The translations under genes and the position numbers were made by a program. Below the pieces are notes generated by a model. It was not told where the DNA came from. It saw only the letters and a list, made by a program, of their open reading frames with translations, and did no database searches. This document shows, in pieces, positions 8,559 through 17,733 of a stretch of 64,000 nucleotides of DNA. Source of the DNA: Robbsia sp. KACC 23696 (GTDB taxonomy: Bacteria > Pseudomonadota > Gammaproteobacteria > Burkholderiales > Burkholderiaceae); the NCBI RefSeq assembly GCF_039852015.1, contig NZ_CP156627.1:992001-1056000 (forward strand). The letters are read 5' to 3'. Position 1 is the first letter of the stretch. Every line of letters starts with the position of its first letter.

Positions 8559-9656
8559 TCACAGTCCTAGTCGGCTGTCGGAGAAGGCCGTGCGTTCCTC
8601 GCCTGCCGCGCCCACCTGGCCGGACATCGAGCCGACCCATGCCAGCACCTCGGCGACTGCTTCGAATAAGGGGTCGGCGATGGCCTGCTCGACCGGCGTC
8701 AGATACAGCGCGCGTGCCAGTGCCGGGCTGGGCACGATGGGCACGCCGCACTCCTGGGCGAAGCGACGGATCTCCAGGGCATCGGCGTCCACGCCTTTCG
8801 CGATGACGCGCGGCAAGCCGTGTTCTTCGGGCACGTAGCGGATCGCGACGGCGTAGTGCGTCGGATTGACGATCACCGCCTGCGCATCGGCGACGCGGGT
8901 CGGCGGGGGGGAATTCACGATTTCCTTGGCGATCTGCTTGCGCTTGCCCTTGATTTCAGGATCCCCTTCCGATTCCTTGTATTCGCGTTTGACTTCGTCT
9001 TTGGTCATTTTGTGTTCACGGATGAAGAACCAATATTGCAAGCCGTAATCGGCTACGCCGAGTACCAGCAAGACACCACCGGCCACGGCGATGAAGCGGC
9101 ACAACACCATCCAGCTGATCGCGATGACATCGAGCACCGGCTGGTAGGAGAGACTTGCCGTGACCGGAATCATCATCATCGTCAGCTCGTACAGCGCGGC
9201 CAGCAGCGCGACGGCCTTGATCACCATCTTCACCAGATCGAGCAACGAGCGTAGCGAGAAGATGCGCTTCAGCCCACTTGCCGGATTGATCGAATCGAAC
9301 TTCAATTCGAGTGGCTTGAACGTGATGTTGATGCCGATCTGAGCCATCAGTGCCAGGATCGGGATCGCCAGGGCGACGATCAGCACCGGTATCAGGATCC
9401 AGGCGGCATCGACCATGATCGCGGTGATCTGCTGCGCGATGTCGAGTTGCGGCGACGTGGCGCGTCCGACATCCAGCCCGATTCGGATCAGATCGCGCAA
9501 ATGCTCGCTCAGCTGCGCACCGGTAAAGGACAGCGCGGTGGCGCCCACCAGAAAGGTGGCGGCGGCGGGAAGGTCGGCACTCTTCGGCGATTTGCCGTCG
9601 CGCTTGGCGTCGTCCAGCTTTTTCTGGGTAGGCTGCTCGGTTTTTTCGTCGGCCAT
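8559..9656 (-). CDS. hrcU: T3SS switch protein SctU (HrcU)
   Basis: HrcU is the inner-membrane protein whose self-cleavage sets substrate specificity. From the ATG at 9654-9656 the product is 365 residues (MADEKTEQPTQKKLDDAKRD, the standard start). It has four membrane helices (about 30-205) and the autocleavage motif NPTH at residues 264-267 in VIVNPTHYAVAIRY. An AAGG ribosome site lies upstream. The frame stays open for another 60 codons, but that part lacks homology and overlaps the regulatory region. It is the first gene of the leftward operon, read from the hrpII box at 9723-9747. Confidence 0.97.
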   Translation of the reverse strand: MADEKTEQPTQKKLDDAKRDGKSPKSADLPAAATFLVGATALSFTGAQLSEHLRDLIRIGLDVGRATSPQLDIAQQITAIMVDAAWILIPVLIVALAIPILALMAQIGINITFKPLELKFDSINPASGLKRIFSLRSLLDLVKMVIKAVALLAALYELTMMMIPVTASLSYQPVLDVIAISWMVLCRFIAVAGGVLLVLGVADYGLQYWFFIREHKMTKDEVKREYKESEGDPEIKGKRKQIAKEIVNSPPPTRVADAQAVIVNPTHYAVAIRYVPEEHGLPRVIAKGVDADALEIRRFAQECGVPIVPSPALARALYLTPVEQAIADPLFEAVAEVLAWVGSMSGQVGAAGEERTAFSDSRLGL

Positions 9657-9722
9657 GTCGCTCTGCCTTGTAAGGAAGCCAGCCGATGATCGTGCGTGCG
9701 CGGGACGCGCCACGGCGTGGCG

Positions 9723-9747
9723 GCGAAGGCGGCGCGCCAAATACGAA
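9723..9747 (-). promoter_or_regulatory. hrpII/PIP box for the hrcU operon
   Basis: On the minus strand the sequence is TTCGT-N15-TTCGC, which fits TTCG-N16-TTCG exactly. This is the HrpB (Ralstonia) or HrpX (Xanthomonas) binding pattern. A YANNNT-type -10 (CACGAT, 9694-9689) lies 28 nt downstream, slightly short of the usual 30-32. The box is 67 bp upstream of the hrcU ATG. Confidence 0.82.
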
Positions 9748-9761
9748 ACTCTGTCGCAGAA

Positions 9762-9786
9762 TTCGCCCTTGGCGCATCCGTTTCGC
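9762..9786 (+). promoter_or_regulatory. perfect hrpII/PIP box for the hrpB1 operon
   Basis: TTCGC (9762-9766), 15 nt, then TTCGC (9782-9786) is a perfect plant-inducible-promoter or hrpII box. A YANNNT -10 element (TAAGGT, 9819-9824) begins 32 nt after it, the spacing known for functional boxes. It lies 136 bp upstream of the hrpB1 start and 14 bp from the divergent box of the hrcU operon. Confidence 0.9.
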
Positions 9787-9922
9787 TTTATGGGACCGGC
9801 TGGGACAGGGGGGAGGGATAAGGTCCGGCTATACACACGGCTCGCGATCCCCTACCGGTGCCGAATTCGGCGCTTTTTCGGGATGGCAAATTGAGCGATG
9901 GGTCAAACCCTGGAGGCATATC

Positions 9923-10405
9923 GTGCTCGACCTGACATCCTGTTCCGACAAATTCGTTTCGTCGCTGATCGAACTTTTGGTCACCGCCGTCAACAAGCAG
10001 TATCTGAACGAGGCCGAGCGGCTGTTGGCCGCCTTGCATGTGATGCGGCCGCGTTTTCGCGAATTGCACGTCTACGACGTCTGGTTGCTGATGGGCCGCA
10101 ACCGCTTCGTCGATGCCATCCAGTTGCTGCGTACGCTGGAGAGCCAGCAGCTGCAGGCGCCGTACAACGCCTACGTGGCGGCGCTGATGGCGATCTGCCT
10201 GTTCTCGGTGCGTGATCCCAGCTGGCGCATTTTCGCGAACGAGGTCATCGCGCGGGAAGAGGATCCGGAGTCGGTCGCCCTGGTCAATCTGCTGATGGGC
10301 GTCAAGGACGAGCATGCGCAAGTGAAGTCGTCGACGGCGGCCAGCGTCAAGCGCTCGGCGCCGGAAGTGTCGCCGTTCTCCACCGCTTTCTTCATGCGTG
10401 CCTGA
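9923..10405 (+). CDS. hrpB1: HrpB1/HrpK-family T3SS periplasmic protein
   Basis: The 160-residue product contains TPR-like helices (LLVTAVNKQYLNEAERLLAA, then MRPRFRELHVYDVWLLMGRN), the hallmark of HrpB1 (Xanthomonas) and HrpK (Ralstonia). HrpB1 proteins bind pilus components and peptidoglycan in the periplasm and are needed for pilus assembly. I chose the GTG at 9923 because a strong GGAGG ribosome site lies 6 nt upstream; the frame is open much further up but runs into the promoter. It is the first gene of the rightward operon. Confidence 0.87.
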   Translation: MLDLTSCSDKFVSSLIELLVTAVNKQYLNEAERLLAALHVMRPRFRELHVYDVWLLMGRNRFVDAIQLLRTLESQQLQAPYNAYVAALMAICLFSVRDPSWRIFANEVIAREEDPESVALVNLLMGVKDEHAQVKSSTAASVKRSAPEVSPFSTAFFMRA

Positions 10406-10416
10406 GGCCGATCACG

Positions 10417-10896
10417 ATGATGACATTCGATTCCTCGATTACGCGGGTTAGCGCCGTGGATCCCGTCGGTGGCACTTCCGCCGCTTCGGCGGCGGCCTCG
10501 CTTGCCCGGCCCGACGCCGCCACCGCCACGCCGAACATCGCCAGCGGCACCGGCGGCACGCCCGACGCGATCGCGCCAGCGTCTGCCGATCAGGTGGATA
10601 AATTCAAGACGATGCTCGATCAGGCGACCTTGAACGCGCAGTCGAATCCACACGCGTCCACCGGCCCGTCGGCGATCGCGAACGTGGTGGACTCGCAAGA
10701 CGCCGCATTCAATCAGATCGGTTCCGAGATGCAATCGTTCCAGGCGAATGCCACGACGATGGACCCGCGCGAATTCACCGCGACGATGGTGCGGATGCAA
10801 TTCCAGGTGGCCGACGCGATGGCGCGGATCGAGCTAGGTGTAGGCTTCGCGCAGGGTGGCAAGAGCGCCGTGCAGAATCTGATGAAGAATCAGTAA
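10417..10896 (+). CDS. hrpB2: T3SS inner rod protein SctI (HrpB2)
   Basis: The 159-residue protein has a Ser/Thr/Ala-rich disordered N-terminus and a helical C-terminal half. The end, [20 protein letters not shown] followed by [15 protein letters not shown], is typical of HrpB2/SctI inner-rod proteins, which connect the export gate to the pilus and are early secretion substrates. It is in the canonical position between hrpB1 and hrcJ. The start may be the first or second ATG at 10417/10420. Confidence 0.88.
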   Translation: MMTFDSSITRVSAVDPVGGTSAASAAASLARPDAATATPNIASGTGGTPDAIAPASADQVDKFKTMLDQATLNAQSNPHASTGPSAIANVVDSQDAAFNQIGSEMQSFQANATTMDPREFTATMVRMQFQVADAMARIELGVGFAQGGKSAVQNLMKNQ

Positions 10897-10900
10897 GACG

Positions 10901-11761
10901 GTGACCGACATGAAATCGACCCCGATGCGGCAGACGACAGACGATGCGACGCGGCAGCGGCCGCGCGCGACCGGTGCGGCGCGCCGTGGCGTGCGGCTGG
11001 CGCTGGCGCTCTGCATGGTGGCCGCGCTTGCCGGGTGCGATAAGCAGCTGTATTCGCAGCTCACCGAGCAGGATGCGGACGACATGCTCAGCGTGTTGTT
11101 CGACGCGGGGCTGAGTCCGGACAAGGACACGCCCGACGGCGGCAAGACCTGGACCGTGTCGATACCGGATGATCAGTTTCCGCAGTCGATGCGGGTGCTC
11201 CGCGCACACGGCATGCCGCACCAGAAATACACGAATCTCGGCGACATGTTCAAGAAGGACGGCTTGATTTCCACGCCGACGGAGGAACGCGTTCGCTTCA
11301 TCTATGGCGTGTCCCAGCAGCTGTCGTCGGTGCTGTCGCGGATCGACGGCGTCGCCTATGCGAATGTCGAGATCGTCCTGCCGAATAACGATCCCTTGTC
11401 GAACACGATCAAGCCGTCGTCGGCGGCGGTCTTTATCAAATATCGCCCCAACACCGATGTGGCCACGCTGTTGCCGAGCATCAAGAACATGGTGGTGCAC
11501 AGCGTCGAAGGCCTGAGCTACGACGATGTCAGCGTGACCTTCGTGCCCGCGGCGATGCCCGAAGACCCGACGCAGGTGTTGCCCCAGGCATTCCCGTGGG
11601 TGATGACACTGTCCACGGTCATCCCTTTGATCCTCTTGATCGTCCTCGGCATCGTCTTCCGCGAACGGGTGGCGCAGGCGTGGTCCAATCTGACCGACGC
11701 GCTCGCTACCCGTCGCGCGGCCGCCAAGGATGCGAAGGGTAAGCCGCGTGAGGCGACGTGA
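10901..11761 (+). CDS. hrcJ: T3SS inner-membrane ring lipoprotein SctJ (HrcJ)
   Basis: HrcJ is the lipoprotein of the inner ring of the secretion basal body. The 286-residue product has a signal peptide ending in a lipobox (ALAGC, Cys at residue 46 from the GTG). It has the YscJ core ([20 protein letters not shown]) and a single C-terminal membrane helix ([20 protein letters not shown], about residues 228-250). A GTG at 10901 and an ATG at 10910 are both possible starts. The stop codon overlaps the hrpB4 ATG (TGATG). Confidence 0.95.
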   Translation: MTDMKSTPMRQTTDDATRQRPRATGAARRGVRLALALCMVAALAGCDKQLYSQLTEQDADDMLSVLFDAGLSPDKDTPDGGKTWTVSIPDDQFPQSMRVLRAHGMPHQKYTNLGDMFKKDGLISTPTEERVRFIYGVSQQLSSVLSRIDGVAYANVEIVLPNNDPLSNTIKPSSAAVFIKYRPNTDVATLLPSIKNMVVHSVEGLSYDDVSVTFVPAAMPEDPTQVLPQAFPWVMTLSTVIPLILLIVLGIVFRERVAQAWSNLTDALATRRAAAKDAKGKPREAT

Positions 11762-12456
11762 TGGCCGAACCCGCGGCTGAGGACCTCACGGTTGCGCCTG
11801 AGCGCCTGCAGGACCTGGTCGCGGCGCTGCGCCGCTACGATGCGCGGATAAAGGGTCTGGGACGCCCACTCGGTGCCGGTGTGACCGATACGGGCGCTGT
11901 CTCCCGCCCGTCGCCGCGCAAACTGGCCGATTGGCATTGGCACCGTGAAATGGTGCTGCCCGCCGCGATGGGCAGTTTGCCGGCGCCGCTGTTCGACGAT
12001 CCGGCCGTGCGGCTGGCCTTGTCGGAGCCGCCTCTGATGCTGGCGGGACTGGTCGCCAGGGCGCTATATGCGCGTCGGTCGACGGTGCGCCGATGCATCG
12101 ATCGCACGGTCCTGACGCAACTGCGCGTAGCGCTTGGCGACGGCGCGGCCGGGCGAGAAAGGCTGGACCGTCTGCAGCGGCTGGCAGGCGTGGAGGGCGA
12201 CATGCCGCTGCCGGCCATGCTGACACCGATGTACCTTGCCCATGACGGTTTGTCACGGCTGCGGCGCGAGTCCCCGGCGATGCGCCCGGTGGTCGTGCAT
12301 TTCGTCCTGATGCAGCTCGACGGTGCACCGCCGCGCATCGATACAAACCCCGATAAGGGCGACGGGCTGCCCGACGCGCGCGGCGCATGCGTCGTGAGCA
12401 GTGAGTCGGCGTCTTTTTTCGAGCGTCTGCCGTACTTGATACCGGAGTTGTCATGA
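11761..12456 (+). CDS. hrpB4: HrpB4 / SctK-like T3SS accessory protein
   Basis: The 231-residue, Arg/Leu/Pro-rich soluble protein lies between hrcJ and the SctL gene, where HrpB4 (Xanthomonas; HrpH in Ralstonia) is always encoded. SctK-type proteins link the SctQ pods of the sorting platform to the membrane ring. The ATG overlaps the hrcJ stop and the last codons overlap the next gene by 4 bp, so the three are translationally coupled. Sequence conservation in this family is low; the name depends on order and length. Confidence 0.8.
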   Translation: MAEPAAEDLTVAPERLQDLVAALRRYDARIKGLGRPLGAGVTDTGAVSRPSPRKLADWHWHREMVLPAAMGSLPAPLFDDPAVRLALSEPPLMLAGLVARALYARRSTVRRCIDRTVLTQLRVALGDGAAGRERLDRLQRLAGVEGDMPLPAMLTPMYLAHDGLSRLRRESPAMRPVVVHFVLMQLDGAPPRIDTNPDKGDGLPDARGACVVSSESASFFERLPYLIPELS

Positions 12457-13349
12457 TCCTTTGGCTGAATCAGGGCGAACGTTATCCGGCCCATCTGGGC
12501 GTGGACGGCGATGTGCTGCGGGCGGACGAGCACGCTGCCTTGCTCGATGCCGATGCCACGCTGGTCCGCGCGCAGCGCACGGCGACCGAGATCGTCGCCG
12601 CGGCGCGGGAGGAAGCCGATGCCCTGCTGGCGGCGGCGCGAGAGGCGGCAGCGCAAAGCGCCGCACGCGCCGAGGAGCGCTATGCCGCCAGCGGCAAACT
12701 GGGCTATGCGGCCGGCCTGCGGCGTGCGCTCGACGAAGCGCATACGACGATGCAGGTCAAGGTCTGGGACGCGCGTCAGGCCGCGGTGCAAGCGCAGCGG
12801 CGGCTGGCAGGCGTCGTGATGAAGGCGGTCGAACAGATTGTTTACGAGACGAATCGGGACGCCTTGTTCGCGCGCATCGGCCTGACCTTGCAGCGCCTGA
12901 TCGATAGCGAATCGTATCTGACGTTGCGCGTGCACGGCGACGATGCCGCGCGGGCGCGTGTCGCCCTGCAGCAAGCCGCCGAAAGCGCGGGCTGGCGCGG
13001 CGGTTTCGATGTGATTGTCGATGCGGATGCGGCGCTGGGAAGTTGCGTATGCGAATGGGATTACGGTGTCTTGGTAACGGGCCTCGACACCCAACTCGGT
13101 GCGATACGACGCGCGCTGCTCGCGCAACCGGAAGAGGCGGATCGCGCCGCGGAGGCGGCGGGCGGCGTTCATGGCGCCAACAATGACGCGGCGGTTCCTG
13201 AAGGCGGGCTGTACGCGTCCGCGGACCACGCCTACGACGATGACGACGCGTATGAAGCGGATCACGAAAGCGACTACGCCTCGGACCATGACGCCGCGCA
13301 TGACGCGATCGGACATCCGTTGACGGCCCAGGGTCAGGGGGTACGATGA
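12453..13349 (+). CDS. hrpB5: T3SS ATPase stator SctL (HrpB5/HrcL) with acidic tail
   Basis: SctL binds the ATPase SctN and tethers it to the sorting platform. The 298-residue product has the FliH/SctL pattern. A long Ala/Glu-rich helix (about residues 40-110: [20 protein letters not shown]) is followed by a globular C-terminal domain (about 110-240: [20 protein letters not shown]). Family members are usually about 220-235 residues. The extra 55-60 residues at the C-terminus are rich in Asp, His, Tyr and Ala. The next gene, hrcN, overlaps its stop by 4 bp. Confidence 0.9.
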   Translation: MILWLNQGERYPAHLGVDGDVLRADEHAALLDADATLVRAQRTATEIVAAAREEADALLAAAREAAAQSAARAEERYAASGKLGYAAGLRRALDEAHTTMQVKVWDARQAAVQAQRRLAGVVMKAVEQIVYETNRDALFARIGLTLQRLIDSESYLTLRVHGDDAARARVALQQAAESAGWRGGFDVIVDADAALGSCVCEWDYGVLVTGLDTQLGAIRRALLAQPEEADRAAEAAGGVHGANNDAAVPEGGLYASADHAYDDDDAYEADHESDYASDHDAAHDAIGHPLTAQGQGVR

Positions 13350-14668
13350 GCGCCTTGCCCGATTTTCTCGATCGCCTCGATCTCGCCCTCGACCAGACGC
13401 AGCAATCGCAGCGCTTCGGCAAAGTCATCGACGTGTCGGGGACCTTGTTGAAGGTCGGCGGCATGGACGCGGCACTCGGTGAGATCTGCGAACTGCAGGC
13501 GCCCGACGGCACCGTGCTGCAGCGTGCCGAGGTCGTCGGCTTCAGTCGTGCATACCTGCTGCTCGCGCCGTTCGGCAACACCATCGGCCTGTCGCGATCG
13601 ACGCGGGTCATGGGCAGCGGCAGTCCGCTCGCCATCGGTGTCGGCAACGCCTTGCTGGGGCGGGTGATCGATGGGCTAGGGCGTCCGATCGACAACAAGG
13701 GACCGATCGCGGCGCAGGCCTATGCGTCGGTCTATGCGCCCGCGCCGGATCCGATGACGCGGAAGTTGATCGATACGCCGCTGGCCACGGGCGTGCGCGC
13801 GATCGATGGCATGATGACGCTCGCCGAGGGGCAGCGTCTCGGTATTTTCGCGCCTGCGGGCGTCGGCAAGAGTACCTTGCTCGGCATGCTCGCGCGCGGT
13901 ACCGATTGCGACGTCAGCGTCATCGTACTGATCGGCGAACGGGGCCGTGAAGTACGCGAGTTCATCGAGCTGATTCTCGGCGAAGAGGGCATGCGCAAGA
14001 CCGTGGTGATCTGCGCGACCTCGGATCGCTCGTCGATCGAACGCGCAAAGGCGGCGTATGTCGGAACGGCGGTGGCCGAATATTTTCGAGACAAAGGGCT
14101 GCGCGTGTTGCTGATGATGGACTCGCTGACGCGCTTCGCGCGTGCGCAGCGGGAGATCGGTCTGGCCGCAGGCGAGCCGCCGACGCGGCGCGGCTTCCCG
14201 CCGTCGATCTTCGCGGAATTGCCGCGCTTGCTCGAGCGCGCCGGTACCGGTGCGGTCGGATCGATCACGGCGCTCTATACGGTGCTGGCTGAAGACGAGA
14301 GCGGTAGCGATCCGGTCACCGAAGAGGTTCGCGGTATTCTCGACGGGCACTTGATCCTGTCGCGCGATATTGCCGCCCGCAATCGCTATCCCGCAATCGA
14401 TATCTTAAATAGCTTGAGCCGAGTGATGCCGCTGATCGTCACGCCCGAGCATCTGGCCGGCGCATCGCGGATGCGGCAACTGATGGCGCGGTATGGCGAA
14501 GTGGAGACGCTGCTGCAGGTGGGCGAATATCAGAGTGGCAATGACCCGGTGGCGGACGAAGCGATCGAACGTCATGACTGGCTCGAAGCGTTCCTGACGC
14601 AGCGCACGACCGATCTTGCCGATGCGCGCGAGACCGCGGATCTGGTGAGCCAGTTCGCGCCGACATGA
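13346..14668 (+). CDS. hrcN: T3SS ATPase SctN (HrcN)
   Basis: HrcN is the hexameric ATPase that strips chaperones and unfolds substrates at the export gate. The 440-residue protein has the F1-like N-terminal barrel (residues 20-95) and Walker [10 protein letters not shown] (169-177). The Walker B strand is LRVLLMMDS (252-260), and a C-terminal domain ends the protein. Length and motifs match family members. It overlaps sctL by 4 bp and is followed 7 bp later by hrpB7. Confidence 0.98.
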   Translation: MSALPDFLDRLDLALDQTQQSQRFGKVIDVSGTLLKVGGMDAALGEICELQAPDGTVLQRAEVVGFSRAYLLLAPFGNTIGLSRSTRVMGSGSPLAIGVGNALLGRVIDGLGRPIDNKGPIAAQAYASVYAPAPDPMTRKLIDTPLATGVRAIDGMMTLAEGQRLGIFAPAGVGKSTLLGMLARGTDCDVSVIVLIGERGREVREFIELILGEEGMRKTVVICATSDRSSIERAKAAYVGTAVAEYFRDKGLRVLLMMDSLTRFARAQREIGLAAGEPPTRRGFPPSIFAELPRLLERAGTGAVGSITALYTVLAEDESGSDPVTEEVRGILDGHLILSRDIAARNRYPAIDILNSLSRVMPLIVTPEHLAGASRMRQLMARYGEVETLLQVGEYQSGNDPVADEAIERHDWLEAFLTQRTTDLADARETADLVSQFAPT

Positions 14669-14675
14669 GATCGCG

Positions 14676-15173
14676 ATGAATGACGCGCTGCGTGCCTGGC
14701 GCACGATCCTGTATGTGAAGCAGCGGGCGCGCGATCGCGCCGAGGAAAGCCTGCTGGCCTGCCGCAAGGAATGGCAGAAGCGCATGCAGGCGCTGAATAC
14801 CGTGGAAGCGGAACGCGCTGCCAAGCAGCAGCAACGCGATGCGGCGAAATTCACCCTCGACGACGCGCTGTCCAGTGCGACGAATTTCGATCCCGAATCG
14901 TATCTGCTGCACAAGTCCTATATGAAACGCCTCGACGGCGATATCGAGGAGGCGGGTAAGGCCTGTGACGCCGCGCGCCGTCACGCGACCCATGCGCAAG
15001 GCTTGGTCGATCAGGCGCAGAAGATCTTGACGCGCGCCGAGGCATCGCTAAAGGCGTGTGCCGAGAAAGAAAAGGCGTTGAAGGACAAACGGGCGCGGGC
15101 CATCGACGAAGCCGCCGACGAGGAGTCGTGCGAAACCGCCGCGCAGCGGCTTTATAGGATGGCCCATGCCTGA
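14676..15173 (+). CDS. hrpB7: T3SS stalk protein SctO (HrpB7)
   Basis: The 165-residue protein is almost entirely charged coiled coil (RARDRAEESLLACRKEWQKR, later AEASLKACAEKEKALKDKRA). That is characteristic of SctO/FliJ-like HrpB7, the central stalk that couples the ATPase to SctV. Position between hrcN and hrcT is canonical. Its end overlaps the start of hrcT by 8 bp. Confidence 0.88.
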   Translation: MNDALRAWRTILYVKQRARDRAEESLLACRKEWQKRMQALNTVEAERAAKQQQRDAAKFTLDDALSSATNFDPESYLLHKSYMKRLDGDIEEAGKACDAARRHATHAQGLVDQAQKILTRAEASLKACAEKEKALKDKRARAIDEAADEESCETAAQRLYRMAHA

Positions 15174-15984
15174 TCTGCAAACGCTTGCCGAATCGCTTAC
15201 CGGCGTGCATACGAGCGTCCAGAGTTTGCTGTATATGCTGGCGCTGTCGAGCATTCGCACGATGTGCATCTTCACCGTGCTGCCGGCCACCGGCTCGCAG
15301 GCGATTCCCGGCGCCGCCCGTACCGGCGTGGTTTATCTGATGACCTGGTTCATTGCGGCGGGGCAGACGCCGGCCGCCTTCGATGACGACTCGATTCCCC
15401 AACTCTTGCTGCTGACCGGCAAGGAAGCTTTTATCGGCTTGTTGATCGGCTATGTCGCCTCCACGATCTTCTGGATCGCGCAGGCAGCGGGGACCTTGAT
15501 CGACGATCTGTCCGGTTTCAACAATGTGCAGATGACCAATCCGCAGCAAGGCGATCAGAGCACGCCGGTGGCCAATCTGCTGCTGCAATTGGCGATCACC
15601 TTGTTCTATGTGTCGGGCGGCATGACGGTGCTGCTTGGGGCCTTGTTCGAGTCATATCGATGGTGGCCGTTGACGGGCAAGGTGCCGGATTTTCACGCCG
15701 CCGCCGCGGACCTCGCGATTCATCAAGGTCAGAATATCTTCGTGATGGCGGCGAAGATCTGCACGCCGATCATGCTGATGCTTGTGTTGATCGACATCGG
15801 TCTGGGCACCATCGGCAAAGCGGCGGGAAAGCTCGAACCGCAGTCCATGAGTCAGCCGGTACGCGGCCTCGTGGCGGTCGTATTGTTGATCGCCTTGACG
15901 TCGGCGGTCGCCGTACAGGTCAGGGACGCACTGCATTTCACGGGCTTCGCCTCGATTTTCTCGGGGCTTACCAATCAACCATAA
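15166..15984 (+). CDS. hrcT: T3SS export apparatus protein SctT (HrcT)
   Basis: The 272-residue integral membrane protein has about six to seven hydrophobic segments and the SctT/FliR core sequence IFWIAQAAGTLIDDLSGFNN. SctT completes the R-S-T export gate. Length and topology are normal for the family. It is the last structural gene of the rightward operon before a 249-bp gap that precedes hrpB. Confidence 0.96.
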   Translation: MPDLQTLAESLTGVHTSVQSLLYMLALSSIRTMCIFTVLPATGSQAIPGAARTGVVYLMTWFIAAGQTPAAFDDDSIPQLLLLTGKEAFIGLLIGYVASTIFWIAQAAGTLIDDLSGFNNVQMTNPQQGDQSTPVANLLLQLAITLFYVSGGMTVLLGALFESYRWWPLTGKVPDFHAAAADLAIHQGQNIFVMAAKICTPIMLMLVLIDIGLGTIGKAAGKLEPQSMSQPVRGLVAVVLLIALTSAVAVQVRDALHFTGFASIFSGLTNQP

Positions 15985-16233
15985 AAGGTGGCGCCTGCTA
16001 CGGTAAACAGTCGTTCGACAGAAAAGACGGATTGTTCTGTGCCGCGAAAACGGTGGGAAAATTTCGCTTCGTCGCATGCATTTACTTGAGAATCGTCAGC
16101 CGATTTCTTGATTATTCGAATTCGCACTTTTCGTTATTGTGTACCCAGTTCCAGCAAACATCTGTATGCCTGATGTTCAGCGGCGTGCTGCAGATGTTTC
16201 TCTAAGGGTATGTCTTGCGAAAGGGTGAATCTC

Positions 16234-17733
16234 ATGCTTGGCAGAATCTACTTTGCCTTGGTTTCGGGTATTGCCTCACGGTCGTTGTTGCCCACGTATT
16301 CGAATGCTTTGCTCGATGGCGATTGGAAGGCCGCTTATAGTGCCGTTGCGTCGATTGCCGACGATAACGATCGGTCACAGCCGGATGGCGATCTCCGTCT
16401 GATTGCACTGGCCGACGCGCTTTCGCTGCGCGACCTCGATGAGGAAGCAGAGCAATCCTATGCGCGTGCACAACGTGCCTGCCGACGGGGCGATGATCAG
16501 ATCCGCATGATCTCCTGCCGCAATGCGGGCTGGCAGGCCTTGAAGCGTGATCGCTTCGGCTTGGCCCGTAACTGCTTCACCCGCATCGTGCGCGACGAAG
16601 CCGCCAGTGCGGAACAGGCCACCGAAGCCTGCATCGGTCTCGCCTTGGTCGATTATCGACTCGGGCATCAAGGCACCGCCGTGCAGGCGCTCGATTATGC
16701 GATGGGCTTCGCCGAGCATCTCACCGATCCGCTTTGGGCGGAAGTCGTCGCCTTGCTGATCGACGATATCGAGATTCAAACGGCGATCCGCTGTTCCGGC
16801 GCGCTGTCCGATCACGTCTTCTGGCAATCGGCGCGCGTGACCAGCGGCTATCGCCCGCCACTCGCGACGCTGGACGACGGTGCGCCGGCCGCCGTCGTCG
16901 GCTCCGGCCTGCGCGCCGGCATGCCCGCCGCCCTGAATGGCAGAGTGCATGGCACCGCGCCGGTACCGAAAGTGATGCAACGTCATCGCGACTATCTCGA
17001 ATGGCTGGCGCAGACCGGTGTCGGCGACGATGTCGCCGCGGACCGTCTTACGCGCCTGCTCGACGATATGCGTCATGGCGGCAGTGCCAGCCTGCTTCCC
17101 GAGATGCAATTGAGCGCCTTGCTGGCGGCATTGGCCGGCGGCTATGCGGCCATGGCCGAGCGTTTGCACTATGCGGTGGGGCGCCGCGATGCCGGCATGT
17201 CGGCGATCCACTCGCATCTCGATTTCATGTACGCCGATGCCAAGGTGGCGGCATTGCGCGGCAAGACCTTGAATGCCCTGACGCTTTATTCCAATTATTC
17301 GCAAGGCGCCTTGCACTGCCTGCGCACGGAAGTGCTGGCGATGCATTCCCTCGATCCGCGTTTCGACCGGGCCGTCTCCACGCGGTGCGACGACGTGATC
17401 GGACGCCTGCCGCCGAAATATCGGCCGGCCTACCGCTACATCGTCGACAACATCGCGCACAGCACCTTGGCGACGCGCGAAGTCGCGGCCTATATCGACG
17501 TCACGGAACGCTCGCTGCAGATCGTGTTCAAGCGCTCGCTGGGTCTCTCTCCCAGCGCGCTGATTCGCCAGCTTCGTCTGCAGGGCATTCGTCGCGAGTT
17601 GCAGGATGAGTCGCATGTCGTGCCCTCGGTGCTCGATACGGCGAATCGCTGGGGCGTCACCAGCCGTTCCGCGCTGATCAAGAGCTATCGCAAACAATTC
17701 AACGAGTCCCCGTCAGAGACCATCAATGGCTAA
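16234..17733 (+). CDS. hrpB: HrpB, AraC-family activator of the hrp regulon
   Basis: The 499-residue protein carries an N-terminal TPR-like region (about residues 20-180). Its C-terminal AraC/XylS DNA-binding domain (about 400-499) has ATREVAAYIDVTERSLQIVF and GLSPSALIRQLRLQGIRREL. It corresponds to HrpB of Ralstonia and HrpX of Xanthomonas, which bind TTCG-N16-TTCG boxes; five such boxes occur in this window. I chose ATG 16234 because AAAGGG lies 8 nt upstream. An ATG at 16210 with an AAGGGT site is an alternative. It overlaps hrcC by 8 bp, so regulator and secretin are translationally coupled. The 249-bp upstream gap has no hrpII box, in line with control by HrpG. Confidence 0.93.
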   Translation: MLGRIYFALVSGIASRSLLPTYSNALLDGDWKAAYSAVASIADDNDRSQPDGDLRLIALADALSLRDLDEEAEQSYARAQRACRRGDDQIRMISCRNAGWQALKRDRFGLARNCFTRIVRDEAASAEQATEACIGLALVDYRLGHQGTAVQALDYAMGFAEHLTDPLWAEVVALLIDDIEIQTAIRCSGALSDHVFWQSARVTSGYRPPLATLDDGAPAAVVGSGLRAGMPAALNGRVHGTAPVPKVMQRHRDYLEWLAQTGVGDDVAADRLTRLLDDMRHGGSASLLPEMQLSALLAALAGGYAAMAERLHYAVGRRDAGMSAIHSHLDFMYADAKVAALRGKTLNALTLYSNYSQGALHCLRTEVLAMHSLDPRFDRAVSTRCDDVIGRLPPKYRPAYRYIVDNIAHSTLATREVAAYIDVTERSLQIVFKRSLGLSPSALIRQLRLQGIRRELQDESHVVPSVLDTANRWGVTSRSALIKSYRKQFNESPSETING

